From the NCBI GenBank assembly GCA_947500545.1, contig CANMSO010000006.1:1-64000 (forward strand): a stretch of 64,000 nt of DNA, given 5' to 3'. The notes beneath the pieces were generated by a model. That model saw only the letters and a program-made list of their open reading frames with translations. It did not search any database and had not been told where the DNA came from. The position numbers and the translations under genes are program-made. The stretch comes from an uncultured Aquimarina sp. (GTDB lineage Bacteria > Bacteroidota > Bacteroidia > Flavobacteriales > Flavobacteriaceae). Shown piece by piece: positions 8,759-18,720 of the stretch (position 1 is the stretch's first letter; every line of letters starts with the position of its first letter).

Positions 8759-9796
8759 ATGGGCTTCTTTAATTTTTTAAACGAAAAAATTGCAATAGAT
8801 CTCGGCACTTCAAATACTCTAATTACTTACAAAGGAAAAATAGCCGTTGATAATCCTTCAATAATAACTATAAACCAAATTACCGGAAAAATTATAGCCG
8901 TAGGAAAGGAAGCGGGTATGATGCGTGGAAAAATTAATAAAAATATAAAAACAATTTATCCATTTAATGACGGTGTCATTTCTAATTTTGATGCCTCAGA
9001 AAAAATGCTAAAAACATTTATTAAAGGATTATCTTCTTTTAGTGCTTCAGTATTTAATTCATCGTACAATATGATAATTTCAATTCCTTGTGGCAGCACA
9101 GAAGTTGAGATGAGAGCCGTACAGGAATCTGCTAAACGACTTAATGCCAAAAATGTATTTCTTATTCATGAACCGATTGCAGCTGCTATTGGTGGTGGTA
9201 TTGATGTTCTAGAACCTAAAGGAAACATGATTGTGGATATTGGTGGTGGCACAACCGAAATTGCAGTAATTTCCTTAGGTAGAATTATTAGTGGTCAATC
9301 GGTTAAGATTGCAGGAAATGTTTTTAATACAAATATTGTTCAATATATACGTGAATATCATAATCTACATATTGGAGAATCTATGGCAGAAAAAATAAAG
9401 ATTCAGATTGGAGCGGCTGTTGATAGTTTAGAATTACCACCAGAAAACATGTTGGTAGAAGGAAGAGATTTGCTTACCGGGAAACCGAAGCAAATACAAC
9501 TATCATATAAAGAGATAGAAAAAAGTCTCGATAAGTCGATTACTCAAATTGAAAATGCCATATTAGAAACATTATCAGAAATCCCACCAGAAATTTCTGC
9601 AGATATCTACAATACCGGTATCTATCTTACAGGAGGAGGATCAATGTTGAGAGGGTTAAATGATCGATTATCAAGAACTACAGAATTACCAGTTCATTTA
9701 GGAGAACAACCTTTAAAGACAGTTGTTAAAGGAAGTGATATCGTACTGAAAAACTTAGATCGATATAACGATTGTCTTGTACAGAAAAGGCGATAA
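8759..9796 (+). CDS. mreB: MreB-like actin-family protein (orphan)
   Basis: 345 residues, full length for MreB. The N-terminus has the short amphipathic start MGFFNFLNE and phosphate loop 1 (IAIDLGTSNTLI). Further blocks are GKIIAVGKEAGMM, IHEPIAAAIGGG, phosphate loop 2 (VDIGGGTTEIAVI) and the adenosine loop GIYLTGGGSMLRGL. The fold should polymerise under the inner membrane and guide cell-wall synthesis. No mreC or mreD lies nearby: its neighbours are cmk and lon. It may therefore be a second MreB alongside the usual mreBCD copy, or an Mbl-like paralogue (inference). It ends before a bidirectional terminator shared with lon. Confidence 0.88.
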   Translation: MGFFNFLNEKIAIDLGTSNTLITYKGKIAVDNPSIITINQITGKIIAVGKEAGMMRGKINKNIKTIYPFNDGVISNFDASEKMLKTFIKGLSSFSASVFNSSYNMIISIPCGSTEVEMRAVQESAKRLNAKNVFLIHEPIAAAIGGGIDVLEPKGNMIVDIGGGTTEIAVISLGRIISGQSVKIAGNVFNTNIVQYIREYHNLHIGESMAEKIKIQIGAAVDSLELPPENMLVEGRDLLTGKPKQIQLSYKEIEKSLDKSITQIENAILETLSEIPPEISADIYNTGIYLTGGGSMLRGLNDRLSRTTELPVHLGEQPLKTVVKGSDIVLKNLDRYNDCLVQKRR

Positions 9797-9816
9797 AGTA
9801 AGTGGTGAAATAAAAT

Positions 9817-9850
9817 AAAAAAAGGCAGAACAATTGTTCTGCCTTTTTTT
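9817..9850. terminator. Bidirectional terminator between mreB-like gene and lon
   Basis: A perfect 22-base palindrome (9823-9844, core GCAGAACAATTGTTCTGC) is flanked by an A-run on the left and a T-run on the right, so it can end transcription from both sides. Confidence 0.92.
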
Positions 9851-9856
9851 ATTGGC

Positions 9857-12307
9857 TTAGAGCTTTTTGGCGTTCTTGACCTTGGTATTGGTTATTGCCA
9901 ATTTCAGAACATCACCCATATCTTTTACATAATGAAACTTAAGGCCTTTCAAATACTCGGCTTTAATTTCATCAATATCACGTTTGTTATCTTCACAAAG
10001 TAATATTTCTTTAATATGTGCCCTCTTGGCTGCTAGTATTTTTTCCTTAATTCCTCCTACCGGCAGTACTTTTCCTCTTAGTGTAATCTCACCAGTCATC
10101 GCAAGGCTTTTCTTTACTTTACGCTGACTAAATAGAGAGACCAAAGAAGTAAGCATAGTTACTCCTGCACTTGGACCATCTTTTGGGGTAGCTCCTTCTG
10201 GGACATGTATATGCACATTATATTTATCAAAGATATCAGGATCAATTCCTAATTCATCTGCATTAGCTTTAATATATTCCATAGCAATAGTAGCAGATTC
10301 CTTCATTACTTTTCCTAGATTCCCAGTAATCGTTAGATTTCCTTTACCTTTAGATAGGATAGATTCTATAAAAAGTATATCTCCTCCTACACTTGTCCAG
10401 GCTAAACCTGTGACAACACCTGCAACTTCATTATTTTCATATTTGTCGCGTTCTAATTTTGGGCCTCCTAGTACTTCTATAATATCATCATTACTGATTT
10501 TTACATTATACTCCTCCTCCATCGCAATGTTCTTGGCAGCATAACGAACCATTTTGGCAATTTGTTTTTCCAAACCACGTACTCCGGATTCTCTGGTATA
10601 GCCTTCAACAATTTTTTCTAGCTGTGCTTTTCCTATTTTGATATGGGATTTATCCAAGCCGTGTTCTTCTAGTTGCTTGGGTAATAAATGCTGCTTTGCT
10701 ATCTCTACTTTTTCTTCTATAGTATATCCTGTAACGTTTATAATCTCCATACGATCACGAAGTGCCGGCTGTATAGTTCCCAAACTATTGGATGTAGCTA
10801 TAAACATTACTTTAGAAAGATCAAACCCCATCTCGAGGAAATTATCATGAAATTCTGAGTTTTGTTCGGGATCTAGAACTTCTAACAAAGCTGAAGAAGG
10901 GTCTCCTTGATTTCCCATAGACAATTTATCTATTTCATCTAATACAAATACAGGATTACTAGTACCCGCTTTCTTAAGACTTTGTATTATCCTACCAGGC
11001 ATGGCACCGATATAGGTTTTTCTATGTCCTCGTATTTCGGCTTCATCTCTTAAACCTCCTAGTGAGATCCTAACATACTCTCTACCTAATGCTTCTGCAA
11101 TAGATTTACCTAATGATGTCTTTCCTACTCCCGGAGGTCCATAAAGACATAATATTGGAGACTTCATATCATTACGAAGTTTCAATACTGCCAAATACTC
11201 TATTATACGCCTTTTTACTTCATCTAACCCATAATGATCTCTATCAAGAATTTTCATTGCTCGTTTAAGATCAAATTTATCGGTACTAAACTCATTCCAT
11301 GGTAAATCCAAAAATAAATCCAAATAGTTACGTTGAATAGAATATTCTGCAACCTGCGGATTCATTCTTTGCATTTTTGAAAGTTCTTTATCAAAATGCT
11401 TCTTTATCTTTTCGTCCCACTTCTTATCCTTGCTTCGCAAGCGCATTTCTTCTAATTCATCATCGTGAGAGACACCACCAAGCTCTTCCTGGATAGTCTT
11501 CATCTGCTGATGTAAGAAATATTCTCGTTGTTGCTGGCTCATATCATGTTGAACCTTGTTCTGAATATCATTCTTAAGTTCTAATTTCTGAAATTCTACA
11601 TTCATGAATTTCAAAGTTGCCAATGCCCTTTCTTTAAGATCATTAACTTCTAAAAGTTTTTGCTTCTCTTCTACAGGAAGATTTAAATTTGAAGAAACAA
11701 AATTGATTAAGAAAGAGTTGCTTTCAATATTCTTAATGGCAAATGACGCCTCTGAAGGGATATTTGGGCTTTCTTTTATAATTTCTAATGCAAGATCTTT
11801 GATGGAATCAATTATTGCACTAAACTCTTTATTTTCTTTTGCTGGTCTAGCCTCTGGAACTTCTCTAACTTTTGCTTTAATGTAAGGCACTTCAGCTACT
11901 ACATCCTCAATTTCAAATCGTTTCTTTCCTTGTAGGATTACCGTTGTATTACCATCGGGCATTTTTAATACTCTAAGTATACGGGCAACTACACCTACTC
12001 TATTGATATCCTTCAAAACTGGATTCTCGACACCTTCTTCTTTTTGAGAAACTACACCAATGGTTTTATTACCATTATTGGCTTCATTAAGGAGTTTAAT
12101 CGATTTATCTCTTCCTGCTGTAATAGGTATAACAACTCCAGGAAACAAAACTGTGTTTCGTAAGGGCAATATAGGTAATGTATCCGGCAGTTCTTCCCTA
12201 TCGATTTCCTCCTCATCTTCCGGAGTTAATAATGGAATTAATTCTGCATCTTCATCTATTCCTTGAAATGACAAACTGTCAAGTGTTGTAAATTTGGTCT
12301 TCGCCAT
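9857..12307 (-). CDS. lon: ATP-dependent Lon protease
   Basis: 816 residues. The N-terminal LON domain starts near [19 protein letters not shown]. The AAA+ module has Walker [10 protein letters not shown] near 390 and Walker [10 protein letters not shown]. The C-terminal peptidase domain has the serine in [11 protein letters not shown] (about 710) and the lysine in [13 protein letters not shown] (about 753); their 43-residue spacing is the same as in E. coli Lon. It degrades damaged and regulatory proteins in the cytoplasm. It is monocistronic: its 222-bp upstream gap holds no other gene, and the terminator at 9817-9850 lies just after the stop. Confidence 0.98.
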   Translation of the reverse strand: MAKTKFTTLDSLSFQGIDEDAELIPLLTPEDEEEIDREELPDTLPILPLRNTVLFPGVVIPITAGRDKSIKLLNEANNGNKTIGVVSQKEEGVENPVLKDINRVGVVARILRVLKMPDGNTTVILQGKKRFEIEDVVAEVPYIKAKVREVPEARPAKENKEFSAIIDSIKDLALEIIKESPNIPSEASFAIKNIESNSFLINFVSSNLNLPVEEKQKLLEVNDLKERALATLKFMNVEFQKLELKNDIQNKVQHDMSQQQREYFLHQQMKTIQEELGGVSHDDELEEMRLRSKDKKWDEKIKKHFDKELSKMQRMNPQVAEYSIQRNYLDLFLDLPWNEFSTDKFDLKRAMKILDRDHYGLDEVKRRIIEYLAVLKLRNDMKSPILCLYGPPGVGKTSLGKSIAEALGREYVRISLGGLRDEAEIRGHRKTYIGAMPGRIIQSLKKAGTSNPVFVLDEIDKLSMGNQGDPSSALLEVLDPEQNSEFHDNFLEMGFDLSKVMFIATSNSLGTIQPALRDRMEIINVTGYTIEEKVEIAKQHLLPKQLEEHGLDKSHIKIGKAQLEKIVEGYTRESGVRGLEKQIAKMVRYAAKNIAMEEEYNVKISNDDIIEVLGGPKLERDKYENNEVAGVVTGLAWTSVGGDILFIESILSKGKGNLTITGNLGKVMKESATIAMEYIKANADELGIDPDIFDKYNVHIHVPEGATPKDGPSAGVTMLTSLVSLFSQRKVKKSLAMTGEITLRGKVLPVGGIKEKILAAKRAHIKEILLCEDNKRDIDEIKAEYLKGLKFHYVKDMGDVLKLAITNTKVKNAKKL

Positions 12308-12529
12308 AATTATATATCAAAGTCATTTTGTCACTACAGCAAAACAACATTCTTTTTTAAAATTAATGTAAACTCACTAAAAAACATCATAAAACCTAAT
12401 ATAACAAGGTATCTACAATGTATTCATTATCTATATTTCAATTGTTATGCCATAACCTTTTAAAAAAAAACTTAAAAACTGTAACAAAACATTTCAATGT
12501 ATATCTTTATGTAAAGTAAATTATTTTTT

Positions 12530-13078
12530 TTGTCACTAACCAAACTAAATACGGAGCAATTAATAGCCAAATGTCGCGAGCAAGATCAAAATGCGCAGCT
12601 CGAGATTTATAACCGTTATTATAAAGCAATGTATAACACAGCCTTGAGAATAATAAAAGATACGGCCGAAGCAGAAGATACCATGCAAGAAGCCTTTTTA
12701 ACAGCTTTTACAAAACTCTCAATGCTAAGTGACGACAGAATGTTTGGTGCGTGGTTAAAAAAAATTGTGATTAACTCTAGTTTGACGGCATCCCGTAAAA
12801 ATAATATTCATCGCGAAGTTACTCTTGAGAGTGTTGAATATGCACTTACAGATGACAATGGAGTATCAGAAGAAGATTTAACTACGGTAAAAGCAAACAC
12901 GGTATTAAGTACACTAAATCAACTAAAGGACAGTTATAGCACTGCATTGTCATTACATCTTATAGAAGGATATGACTATGATGAAATCTGTCAAATTATG
13001 AATATATCATATTCAAATTGTCGTACGCTTGTTTCGCGCGCAAAAGAAAGCTTACGAAAAAAATTACAGTTTGTATGA
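12530..13078 (+). CDS. ECF RNA polymerase sigma factor
   Basis: 182 residues. Region 2 is at about 20-90 (YYKAMYNTALRIIKD, AEDTMQEAFLTAFTKL, FGAWLKKIVINSSL), and region 4 is at about 125-178 (YSTALSLHLIEGYDYDEICQ, SYSNCRTLVSRAKESLRKKL). This is the layout of an RpoE/SigW-class ECF factor. The start appears to be TTG at 12530: the ATG in frame upstream (12509) is followed at once by a stop, and the next internal Met comes only after region 2 has begun. The stop overlaps the ATG of the next gene (ATGA), typical of a sigma and anti-sigma pair that are translated together. Confidence 0.9.
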   Translation: MSLTKLNTEQLIAKCREQDQNAQLEIYNRYYKAMYNTALRIIKDTAEAEDTMQEAFLTAFTKLSMLSDDRMFGAWLKKIVINSSLTASRKNNIHREVTLESVEYALTDDNGVSEEDLTTVKANTVLSTLNQLKDSYSTALSLHLIEGYDYDEICQIMNISYSNCRTLVSRAKESLRKKLQFV

Positions 13079-13635
13079 AAGAAGATAAAATTGAAAAGTT
13101 ATTTGTAAACATGAAGGATCAACTAGATGCATACGAACCTTCTATGGATCATAAGGTTCGATTTTTAGAAAAGCTGCAGCAACAAAATAAAGTTGTACAG
13201 TTGCAGCCTATAAAACGAAATTGGTATCGACCGTTAGCTATTGCTGCTTCAATCGCAATACTAATTGGAATAGCTTCAATTTCTTTTATTACCAATCCTA
13301 CAGAAAAGGCGGATCTTGCTAGCGTATCGCCTCAAATGCAGGAAACTCAAGGTTTTTTCACTACCGCTATTCAGGTGCAATTAGAAGAAATAGATAAGAT
13401 ATCTTCTAAAGAAACCAAGGCCTTGGTAACAGATGCTATGAAGCAATTGGAAAAATTAGAGTCTGACTATGAAATGCTAAAAGGAGATCTTGTTCTAAGT
13501 GGTAATGATAAACGCGTAATCAGTGCCATGATCAAAAACTTTCAACAACGTGCAAACTTATTAGAAGAAGTACTCCAAAAAATTAATAACATTAACGAAT
13601 TTAAATTATCAGAAAATGAAAACTCTATACTATAG
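13075..13635 (+). CDS. Probable membrane anti-sigma factor
   Basis: I start it at 13075 (MKEDKIEKLF, 186 residues), where its ATG overlaps the sigma-factor stop by 4 bases; a longer in-frame start at 13018 would lie inside the sigma gene and give an unlikely N-terminus. It has a charged cytoplasmic part of about 55 residues, one membrane span (LAIAASIAILIGIASISFI) and a long, mostly helical C-terminal part (EEIDKISSKETKALVTDAMK and further). No zinc-binding HxxxCxxC motif is present, so it is not a classic ZAS-type anti-sigma. The role rests on gene position and topology, not on a recognised family. Confidence 0.65.
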   Translation: MKEDKIEKLFVNMKDQLDAYEPSMDHKVRFLEKLQQQNKVVQLQPIKRNWYRPLAIAASIAILIGIASISFITNPTEKADLASVSPQMQETQGFFTTAIQVQLEEIDKISSKETKALVTDAMKQLEKLESDYEMLKGDLVLSGNDKRVISAMIKNFQQRANLLEEVLQKINNINEFKLSENENSIL

Positions 13636-14713
13636 CCTAATACTATTATTACTTGTCCCAACACTCGTCTTGGCCAGTAATAATGATGGTGGCCTAAAAG
13701 GAAAATACAACAAGGAAAAGACATTAAAAAAAGATTTCCCTGTAGATAAGGATGCATTATTAAAGATTAGTAATGATTATGGGAATCTTGAAATTACTTC
13801 TTGGAATGAAAACAGAATTGTAATGGAGATTAACATAAAAGTGAGTGGTAATGATGAAGAAAAAGTAATTAAAAAATTAAAGTCTATTGATGTAGAATTT
13901 GAATCCTCTTCCAGTATGGTAAGTGCCAGAACAACATTTGATAAGGATAGTGGCTCATGGTGGGATAAATGGACAAGTGGCTGGAATAATAATATGAGTA
14001 TGAAGATTAACTATACTGTCAAGGTTCCTGTTACTAATCGTATAGATCTTAATAATGATTACGGAAACATTACTTTGGATAAAATCGAAGGAACTGCCAA
14101 AATCAACTGTGATTACGGACAAATAATACTTGGTGAGTTACTTGGTGAAGACAATTATATTAATATTGACTATACCAATAACAGTTCTATAAAATATATG
14201 AAAACAGGGAAGATAAACGCAGATTATTCTGATTTTGAAGTTGGGAATAGTGAAGAAATTGACCTTAACGCAGATTACACACAATCTAAATTTAAATCTG
14301 TAAAAAACTTAAACTATAATTGTGATTATGGTGGACTGCGAGTAGAAAGCACTCAAAAAATGATAGGAGATTCTGATTATGTAAATACCAAAATAGGTAG
14401 CGTATCTAGAGAACTTTCTATTTCTTCAGATTATGGGTCTATTGAGGTGCGTTCATTACAACCTACTATAAAAAGCGTGATAATTAAAACAGATTACACA
14501 GGTATTGATATTGGTTATGTAGATGGATGCAATTTTGATTTCACAATGAGAACTTCATACGGAGGCATTAAAGTAGATGAAAACACTACAGTTCAAAAAA
14601 AATACGTAAAAGACTCCAAAAAAGATTACCAAGGTTACATTGGGCAACCCAATAGCGGAAATACTGTTGATATAACTTCAAGTTATGGAGGTATCAAATT
14701 AAGAAAAAATTAA
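13616..14713 (+). CDS. Secreted DUF4097-like beta-repeat protein
   Basis: 365 residues. The signal peptide ends near LVLAS. The mature protein has about a dozen copies of a short strand-turn unit, [ND]Y[GST]xxx[ILV]: NDYGNLEI, NDYGNITL, CDYGQIIL, ADYSDFEV, CDYGGLRV, SDYGSIEV, TSYGGIKV, SSYGGIKL. This matches the DUF4097 (adhesin-like) right-handed beta-stack family seen behind sigma and anti-sigma genes in Bacteroidetes. The ATG lies inside the end of the anti-sigma gene (20-base overlap), so the two are translationally linked. Exact function is unknown; an envelope or periplasmic role is inferred. Confidence 0.8.
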   Translation: MKTLYYSLILLLLVPTLVLASNNDGGLKGKYNKEKTLKKDFPVDKDALLKISNDYGNLEITSWNENRIVMEINIKVSGNDEEKVIKKLKSIDVEFESSSSMVSARTTFDKDSGSWWDKWTSGWNNNMSMKINYTVKVPVTNRIDLNNDYGNITLDKIEGTAKINCDYGQIILGELLGEDNYINIDYTNNSSIKYMKTGKINADYSDFEVGNSEEIDLNADYTQSKFKSVKNLNYNCDYGGLRVESTQKMIGDSDYVNTKIGSVSRELSISSDYGSIEVRSLQPTIKSVIIKTDYTGIDIGYVDGCNFDFTMRTSYGGIKVDENTTVQKKYVKDSKKDYQGYIGQPNSGNTVDITSSYGGIKLRKN

Positions 14714-14732
14714 ACACTAATAATTCAATCAA

Positions 14733-15467
14733 ATGAGAACAGCAACAATAATTTTAAGCATAACATTGTTAAGTATTACTTCTTTGCAAGCACAATGGTG
14801 GGGCAACGGAAAAAAAATACAGGGAAACGGGAATATAGTAACCAAGGATCGAAGTACATCAGATTACGATGCAATTAAACTAAAAGGAAGTCTAGATGTA
14901 TCTCTAGTATCCGGAACCGAAGGAAAGTTATCAATTGAAGGAGAAAGCAATCTTATTGAATATATTGTAACAGAGGTCGAAGATGATGCCTTAAAAATCT
15001 ATGTGAAAAAAGGATACTACCTTAAACAATCTAGAGGTAAAAAGCTCGTAGTAACAGTTCCTTTTAAGGATTTGAATCGAGTGACTTTATCGGGATCAGG
15101 AGATATTTATAGTGATGATATAATAAAAGCTACAGATTTTAAAACTGGTGTATCTGGTTCTGGTGACGTAAAATTAGTTGTTGATGCTCAAAACACTGAA
15201 GGTTATGTAACGGGGAGTGGTGACTTAGAGTTAAGCGGTACTTCTGAAGTGTTTGATTGCAAGGTTACGGGATCTGGAGATATAGAAGCATACAGCCTAA
15301 AAGCCAATAAGGTAGTGGCCTCGGTTACGGGATCTGGAGATTTACAAGTGACTGCAAACTCTTCAATTAAAGCGAGAATTACAGGATCTGGAGATATTAT
15401 GTATAGAGGGAATCCAGAAATTGAGGATAAAAAAGTATCGGGATCAGGAGACATCACCAAACAATAA
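14733..15467 (+). CDS. Head GIN domain (DUF2807) secreted protein
   Basis: 244 residues. A signal peptide ends near SLQAQ. The rest is a GIN domain: GNIVTKDRSTSDYDAIKLKG, LEGTEGKLSIEG-like strands, then seven GSGD turns (SGSGDIYSDD, SGSGDVKLVV, TGSGDLELSG, TGSGDIEAYS, TGSGDLQVTA, TGSGDIMYRG, SGSGDITKQ). The regular spacing points to a parallel beta-stack. Such proteins are common in Bacteroidetes; their role is not established, though an envelope location is likely. It closes a four-gene operon with the sigma factor and is followed by a terminator. Confidence 0.87.
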   Translation: MRTATIILSITLLSITSLQAQWWGNGKKIQGNGNIVTKDRSTSDYDAIKLKGSLDVSLVSGTEGKLSIEGESNLIEYIVTEVEDDALKIYVKKGYYLKQSRGKKLVVTVPFKDLNRVTLSGSGDIYSDDIIKATDFKTGVSGSGDVKLVVDAQNTEGYVTGSGDLELSGTSEVFDCKVTGSGDIEAYSLKANKVVASVTGSGDLQVTANSSIKARITGSGDIMYRGNPEIEDKKVSGSGDITKQ

Positions 15468-15490
15468 TAATATCGGTATAGTTATTTTTT

Positions 15491-15529
15491 AAACTGTTTA
15501 AGAATACAGATTCTTAAACAGTTTTTTTT
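15491..15529 (+). terminator. Rho-independent terminator of the sigma-factor operon
   Basis: A 15-bp perfect stem, AAACTGTTTAAGAAT (15491-15505) with ATTCTTAAACAGTTT (15510-15524), has a 4-base loop and is followed by T residues. Confidence 0.9.
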
Positions 15530-15622
15530 ATGTATAATAATCTTTACTTTTACACTATACTTATTGAAATGTAATACACTAGGTATAGTTTTTATTTAAA
15601 ATCACCCCAAACAAGACTTATA

Positions 15623-16363
15623 TTGCCATTTTTATCAAAAAAAGAGATTCCTCTTACTGAAATTGTTCCTGATGGTTATGTTGATATTCATTCACATCTT
15701 CTTCCGGGGATAGATGATGGCGTAAAAACTGTATACCAATCTGCATATATCTTAGAACAATTTGAAAGATTAGGTTTTAAAAAAGCCATTACCACACCGC
15801 ATGTGCTTCAGGAAGTTTGGCCAAATTCTTCACAAACAATTACTAATGGTTTAGCCGATCTAAAAGAAATTCTACCTCCGCTTGGGATCACACGAATTGA
15901 GCTGCAAACAAGTGCTGAATATATGATGGATGATTTATTCTATCAACGCATTAAGGAAAATGACATTTTACCACTTCACAAAAATTACATTCTGGTAGAA
16001 ATGTCGACTTTTGCACCACCTCTAAATCTTAGTGAAATATTATTTGAAATTAAGGTGGCTGGTTATATTCCGATTCTGGCACATCCAGAACGTTATTCCT
16101 TTTATCATCAAAACGATCTTAAAAAATATGAGGAATTAAAAAACGCTGGTTTTTTATTTCAACTTAACTTATTATCCCTATCTGAATTTTATGGTGAAAA
16201 AGTTAAGAATGTAGCCAAAAAACTTATTGATCAAAATTACATTGATTTTACTGGAACCGATATCCACAACTACTATCAATTGGGTATTTTAGAGAGAGGT
16301 TTCACTCCTAAAATGGCAGAAAAGGTTACTGAATTAATGAAAAAAAATAGTGTTTTTTCTTAA
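15623..16363 (+). CDS. CpsB/YwqE-type tyrosine-protein phosphatase (PHP fold)
   Basis: 246 residues. The PHP metal-binding motifs are visible: VDIHSHLLPGIDDG (20-33), TTPH near 58, LAHPERY near 155 and GTDIHNYY near 213. This is the CpsB/CapC family of manganese-dependent phosphatases that remove phosphate from tyrosine of capsule chain-length kinases. Its natural substrate here should be the Wzc-like kinase, which is encoded on the opposite strand with a 4-base overlap of the 3' ends. The apparent start is TTG at 15623, since no ATG precedes the conserved N-terminal motif. Confidence 0.9.
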   Translation: MPFLSKKEIPLTEIVPDGYVDIHSHLLPGIDDGVKTVYQSAYILEQFERLGFKKAITTPHVLQEVWPNSSQTITNGLADLKEILPPLGITRIELQTSAEYMMDDLFYQRIKENDILPLHKNYILVEMSTFAPPLNLSEILFEIKVAGYIPILAHPERYSFYHQNDLKKYEELKNAGFLFQLNLLSLSEFYGEKVKNVAKKLIDQNYIDFTGTDIHNYYQLGILERGFTPKMAEKVTELMKKNSVFS

Positions 16364-18717
16364 CTTTTTTTACCATATCCATATCCATAATTATATCCAG
16401 CTTGGCTACCTGCAGCATTAAGCAATACCGCTATATTTGGCAAACGTTTCTCTGTATAAAAATTTTGTGGTACTTGTAATATTCTTTTGTCAGAATAGTT
16501 TTCCCTTACGATATATATACACATATCTGCATATTGACCAATCAAAAGAGTATCGGCAACCAAACTAACAGGTGACGTATCTACAATTACATAATCATAT
16601 TGTTCTCTTAGATATTCGAACATATTTTTTACTCTATCATTCATTAAAAGTTCTGCAGGATTTGGAGGAATAGCTCCAGATGGGATAAAATCAAATGAAT
16701 TCTCGCTCTTGTCCTTATATATAACATCTTTAGGGCTTAAGTCACTATTCATTATATAATTTGTGAGCCCTTTGGTATCTTTACCAAGAGGAAGTTCTAA
16801 AAACTTATGAAATTTAGGATCTCTTAAATCTGTACCCAAATAAGCAACTTTTTTGCCTGTAATAGATAATGTTTTGGCTAGGTTTGAAGATATCATCGTT
16901 TTCCCTTCTCCAGAAATTGTTGATGTAACAAAGACAACTCTGCCTCTATCTTTGCTTATGCCAGCCATGAGAAAGTCTAAGTTGGTCCTTAAAATTCTAA
17001 ATGCCTCTGCAACTCCCGACCTATCGCTTTGAGAAATAACAATTTTACTTTTACCCTTTACTTTGGGTATAGAACCAATAATTGGCATTGAAAGGGCTTT
17101 TTCAAGATCTTCTCTAGAGTTTATTTTAACATTCAATAAATCCGAAAGATAAATTATCATAAATGGAATAAGAAAACCCATGAACAAGGCTCCGGCATAA
17201 ACGACTTTCTTATTTGGAGAAACGGGAAACGAATTTAATGTAGACGCTCTATCAATTATTCTGGCATTAGAATGAGTAATATGACTCGTTAATTCCGCCT
17301 CTTCCCTTTTTTGTAATAAGTAAAGATATAGTTGCTCTTTAATCGTTTGTTCACGCTCTATAACCCTTAAGTCCTTTTGTCGTATCGGTGCATTGTATAA
17401 TTTTCCACTAAAATACTGATCTTGAGTCCTAAGACTTTTTAGCCTAATATTTATTGAACTTCTTAAACTATTTAAACTACCAATCAGAACCTGTCGTAAA
17501 CCATCTATCTGTTGATCTATATTTACAACAACAGGGTTCTGTGCACTAGAGGTTTTTAGCAAACGTTTTCTTTGAAGTGTTAAAGAATTATATCTGGTTA
17601 CAGTATTCGTAATCGTAGCGTCATCAAATCCAAGGTTAGCCGGTATTAGGTCATATCGTCCATCCTGGCTTTGCACAAACCGGCGCATAGATTCGATCAA
17701 ACTTAGCTGTGTACCTAGTTGTGCGATTTCCTGAACATTTCTAGAATCAATATCTGCAACTCTTTGTGTTTGTGCTTCAACATCATTTGTTAATCCAAAT
17801 TTAGATTTATATCCAGCAGCTTCATCGTCTACTTCAGATAAATCTCCAGATATAAGATCCAATCGCTCGTTAATGAAGTTAGCTGTTCGTGCAGAAATTT
17901 CTTTTTTACTTTCTATAGTAGCTTTGTTATACTCATCAACAAGAAGATTAACAATATCTTTGGCTTTCTCCTTTACAGGGTCATTAAGCGATATCCTAAT
18001 AATAGAAGAAGTCCCAGAAGGACTAATTGCTAATCTATTTCTATAGGATTCTACCAAAACTTCAACCGGAGTGATTTGGATTTTTATGACTTTACCTTCG
18101 TTAGATTCAATATCATCTACACTTGGAGTAATTACAATATCCCCAATTGTACTACCAACAGTATTTCCAAAAGAATGATCACTCAATTTGTTTCCTTTTT
18201 CATCTAAAAACGAAAAAGAAGTACCCGAGTTAATTCGTACATGAAAAACTTTAGATTTTGTATGTACTATAGAGTCATGAGACAAGAAATTAATCTCTAC
18301 CAAAGATTTTGGATAGTTCTCAATCTCCAAAATCCTTCCTTCAGAAAAATATCTAACATTAAGGTTTAGATCATTTATTACATTTTTAATTAATGTTCTT
18401 GACTTTAGTACTTGTATCTCATTTTCCAGCTTACTACTTTGAGAATTTTCTAATAACCCCAAGTCTTTAAAAGCTGCAAGTTCTGATCCCGAAATATTTT
18501 CATCTTGCGAAATCATTATTGTAGATGAAACGCTATACTGAGGAATTGTGTATCTTAATTTCACATATGCCAAAGCGACAAAGACAACAACACTAAGTAC
18601 AAACCAATACCATTTTTTAAGGTATCGCACAATCATATCCCTAAAATCGAAACCAAATCCAGAGGATGTTTCAATCGCACTATTAGTAGCGCTTGTATTA
18701 TTATTATTTGAAATCAT
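16360..18717 (-). CDS. wzc: Wzc-like polysaccharide copolymerase and tyrosine kinase
   Basis: 785 residues. The N-terminal Wzz domain has a membrane span at about 35-52 (YWFVLSVVVFVALAYVKL), followed by a large periplasmic and coiled-coil part and a second span near 505-525. The C-terminal BY-kinase has Walker A TISGEGKT at about 600-607, Walker A' LGTDLRDPK and Walker B YDYVIVDTSPV. It ends in a Tyr-rich tail, YNYGYGYGKK, the usual autophosphorylation cluster. It sets chain length and drives export together with Wza, encoded 3 bases upstream. It should be reset by the YwqE-like phosphatase. Confidence 0.94.
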   Translation of the reverse strand: MISNNNNTSATNSAIETSSGFGFDFRDMIVRYLKKWYWFVLSVVVFVALAYVKLRYTIPQYSVSSTIMISQDENISGSELAAFKDLGLLENSQSSKLENEIQVLKSRTLIKNVINDLNLNVRYFSEGRILEIENYPKSLVEINFLSHDSIVHTKSKVFHVRINSGTSFSFLDEKGNKLSDHSFGNTVGSTIGDIVITPSVDDIESNEGKVIKIQITPVEVLVESYRNRLAISPSGTSSIIRISLNDPVKEKAKDIVNLLVDEYNKATIESKKEISARTANFINERLDLISGDLSEVDDEAAGYKSKFGLTNDVEAQTQRVADIDSRNVQEIAQLGTQLSLIESMRRFVQSQDGRYDLIPANLGFDDATITNTVTRYNSLTLQRKRLLKTSSAQNPVVVNIDQQIDGLRQVLIGSLNSLRSSINIRLKSLRTQDQYFSGKLYNAPIRQKDLRVIEREQTIKEQLYLYLLQKREEAELTSHITHSNARIIDRASTLNSFPVSPNKKVVYAGALFMGFLIPFMIIYLSDLLNVKINSREDLEKALSMPIIGSIPKVKGKSKIVISQSDRSGVAEAFRILRTNLDFLMAGISKDRGRVVFVTSTISGEGKTMISSNLAKTLSITGKKVAYLGTDLRDPKFHKFLELPLGKDTKGLTNYIMNSDLSPKDVIYKDKSENSFDFIPSGAIPPNPAELLMNDRVKNMFEYLREQYDYVIVDTSPVSLVADTLLIGQYADMCIYIVRENYSDKRILQVPQNFYTEKRLPNIAVLLNAAGSQAGYNYGYGYGKKS

Positions 18718-18720
18718 ATG

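Noticed and set aside
13018..13074. Earlier start for the anti-sigma gene
   Set aside because: It is inside the sigma gene; the overlap ATGA at 13075 is the usual coupling arrangement.
15203..15460. Ser/Pro-rich ORF on the minus strand
   Set aside because: It is the complement of the GSGD repeats of the GIN protein.
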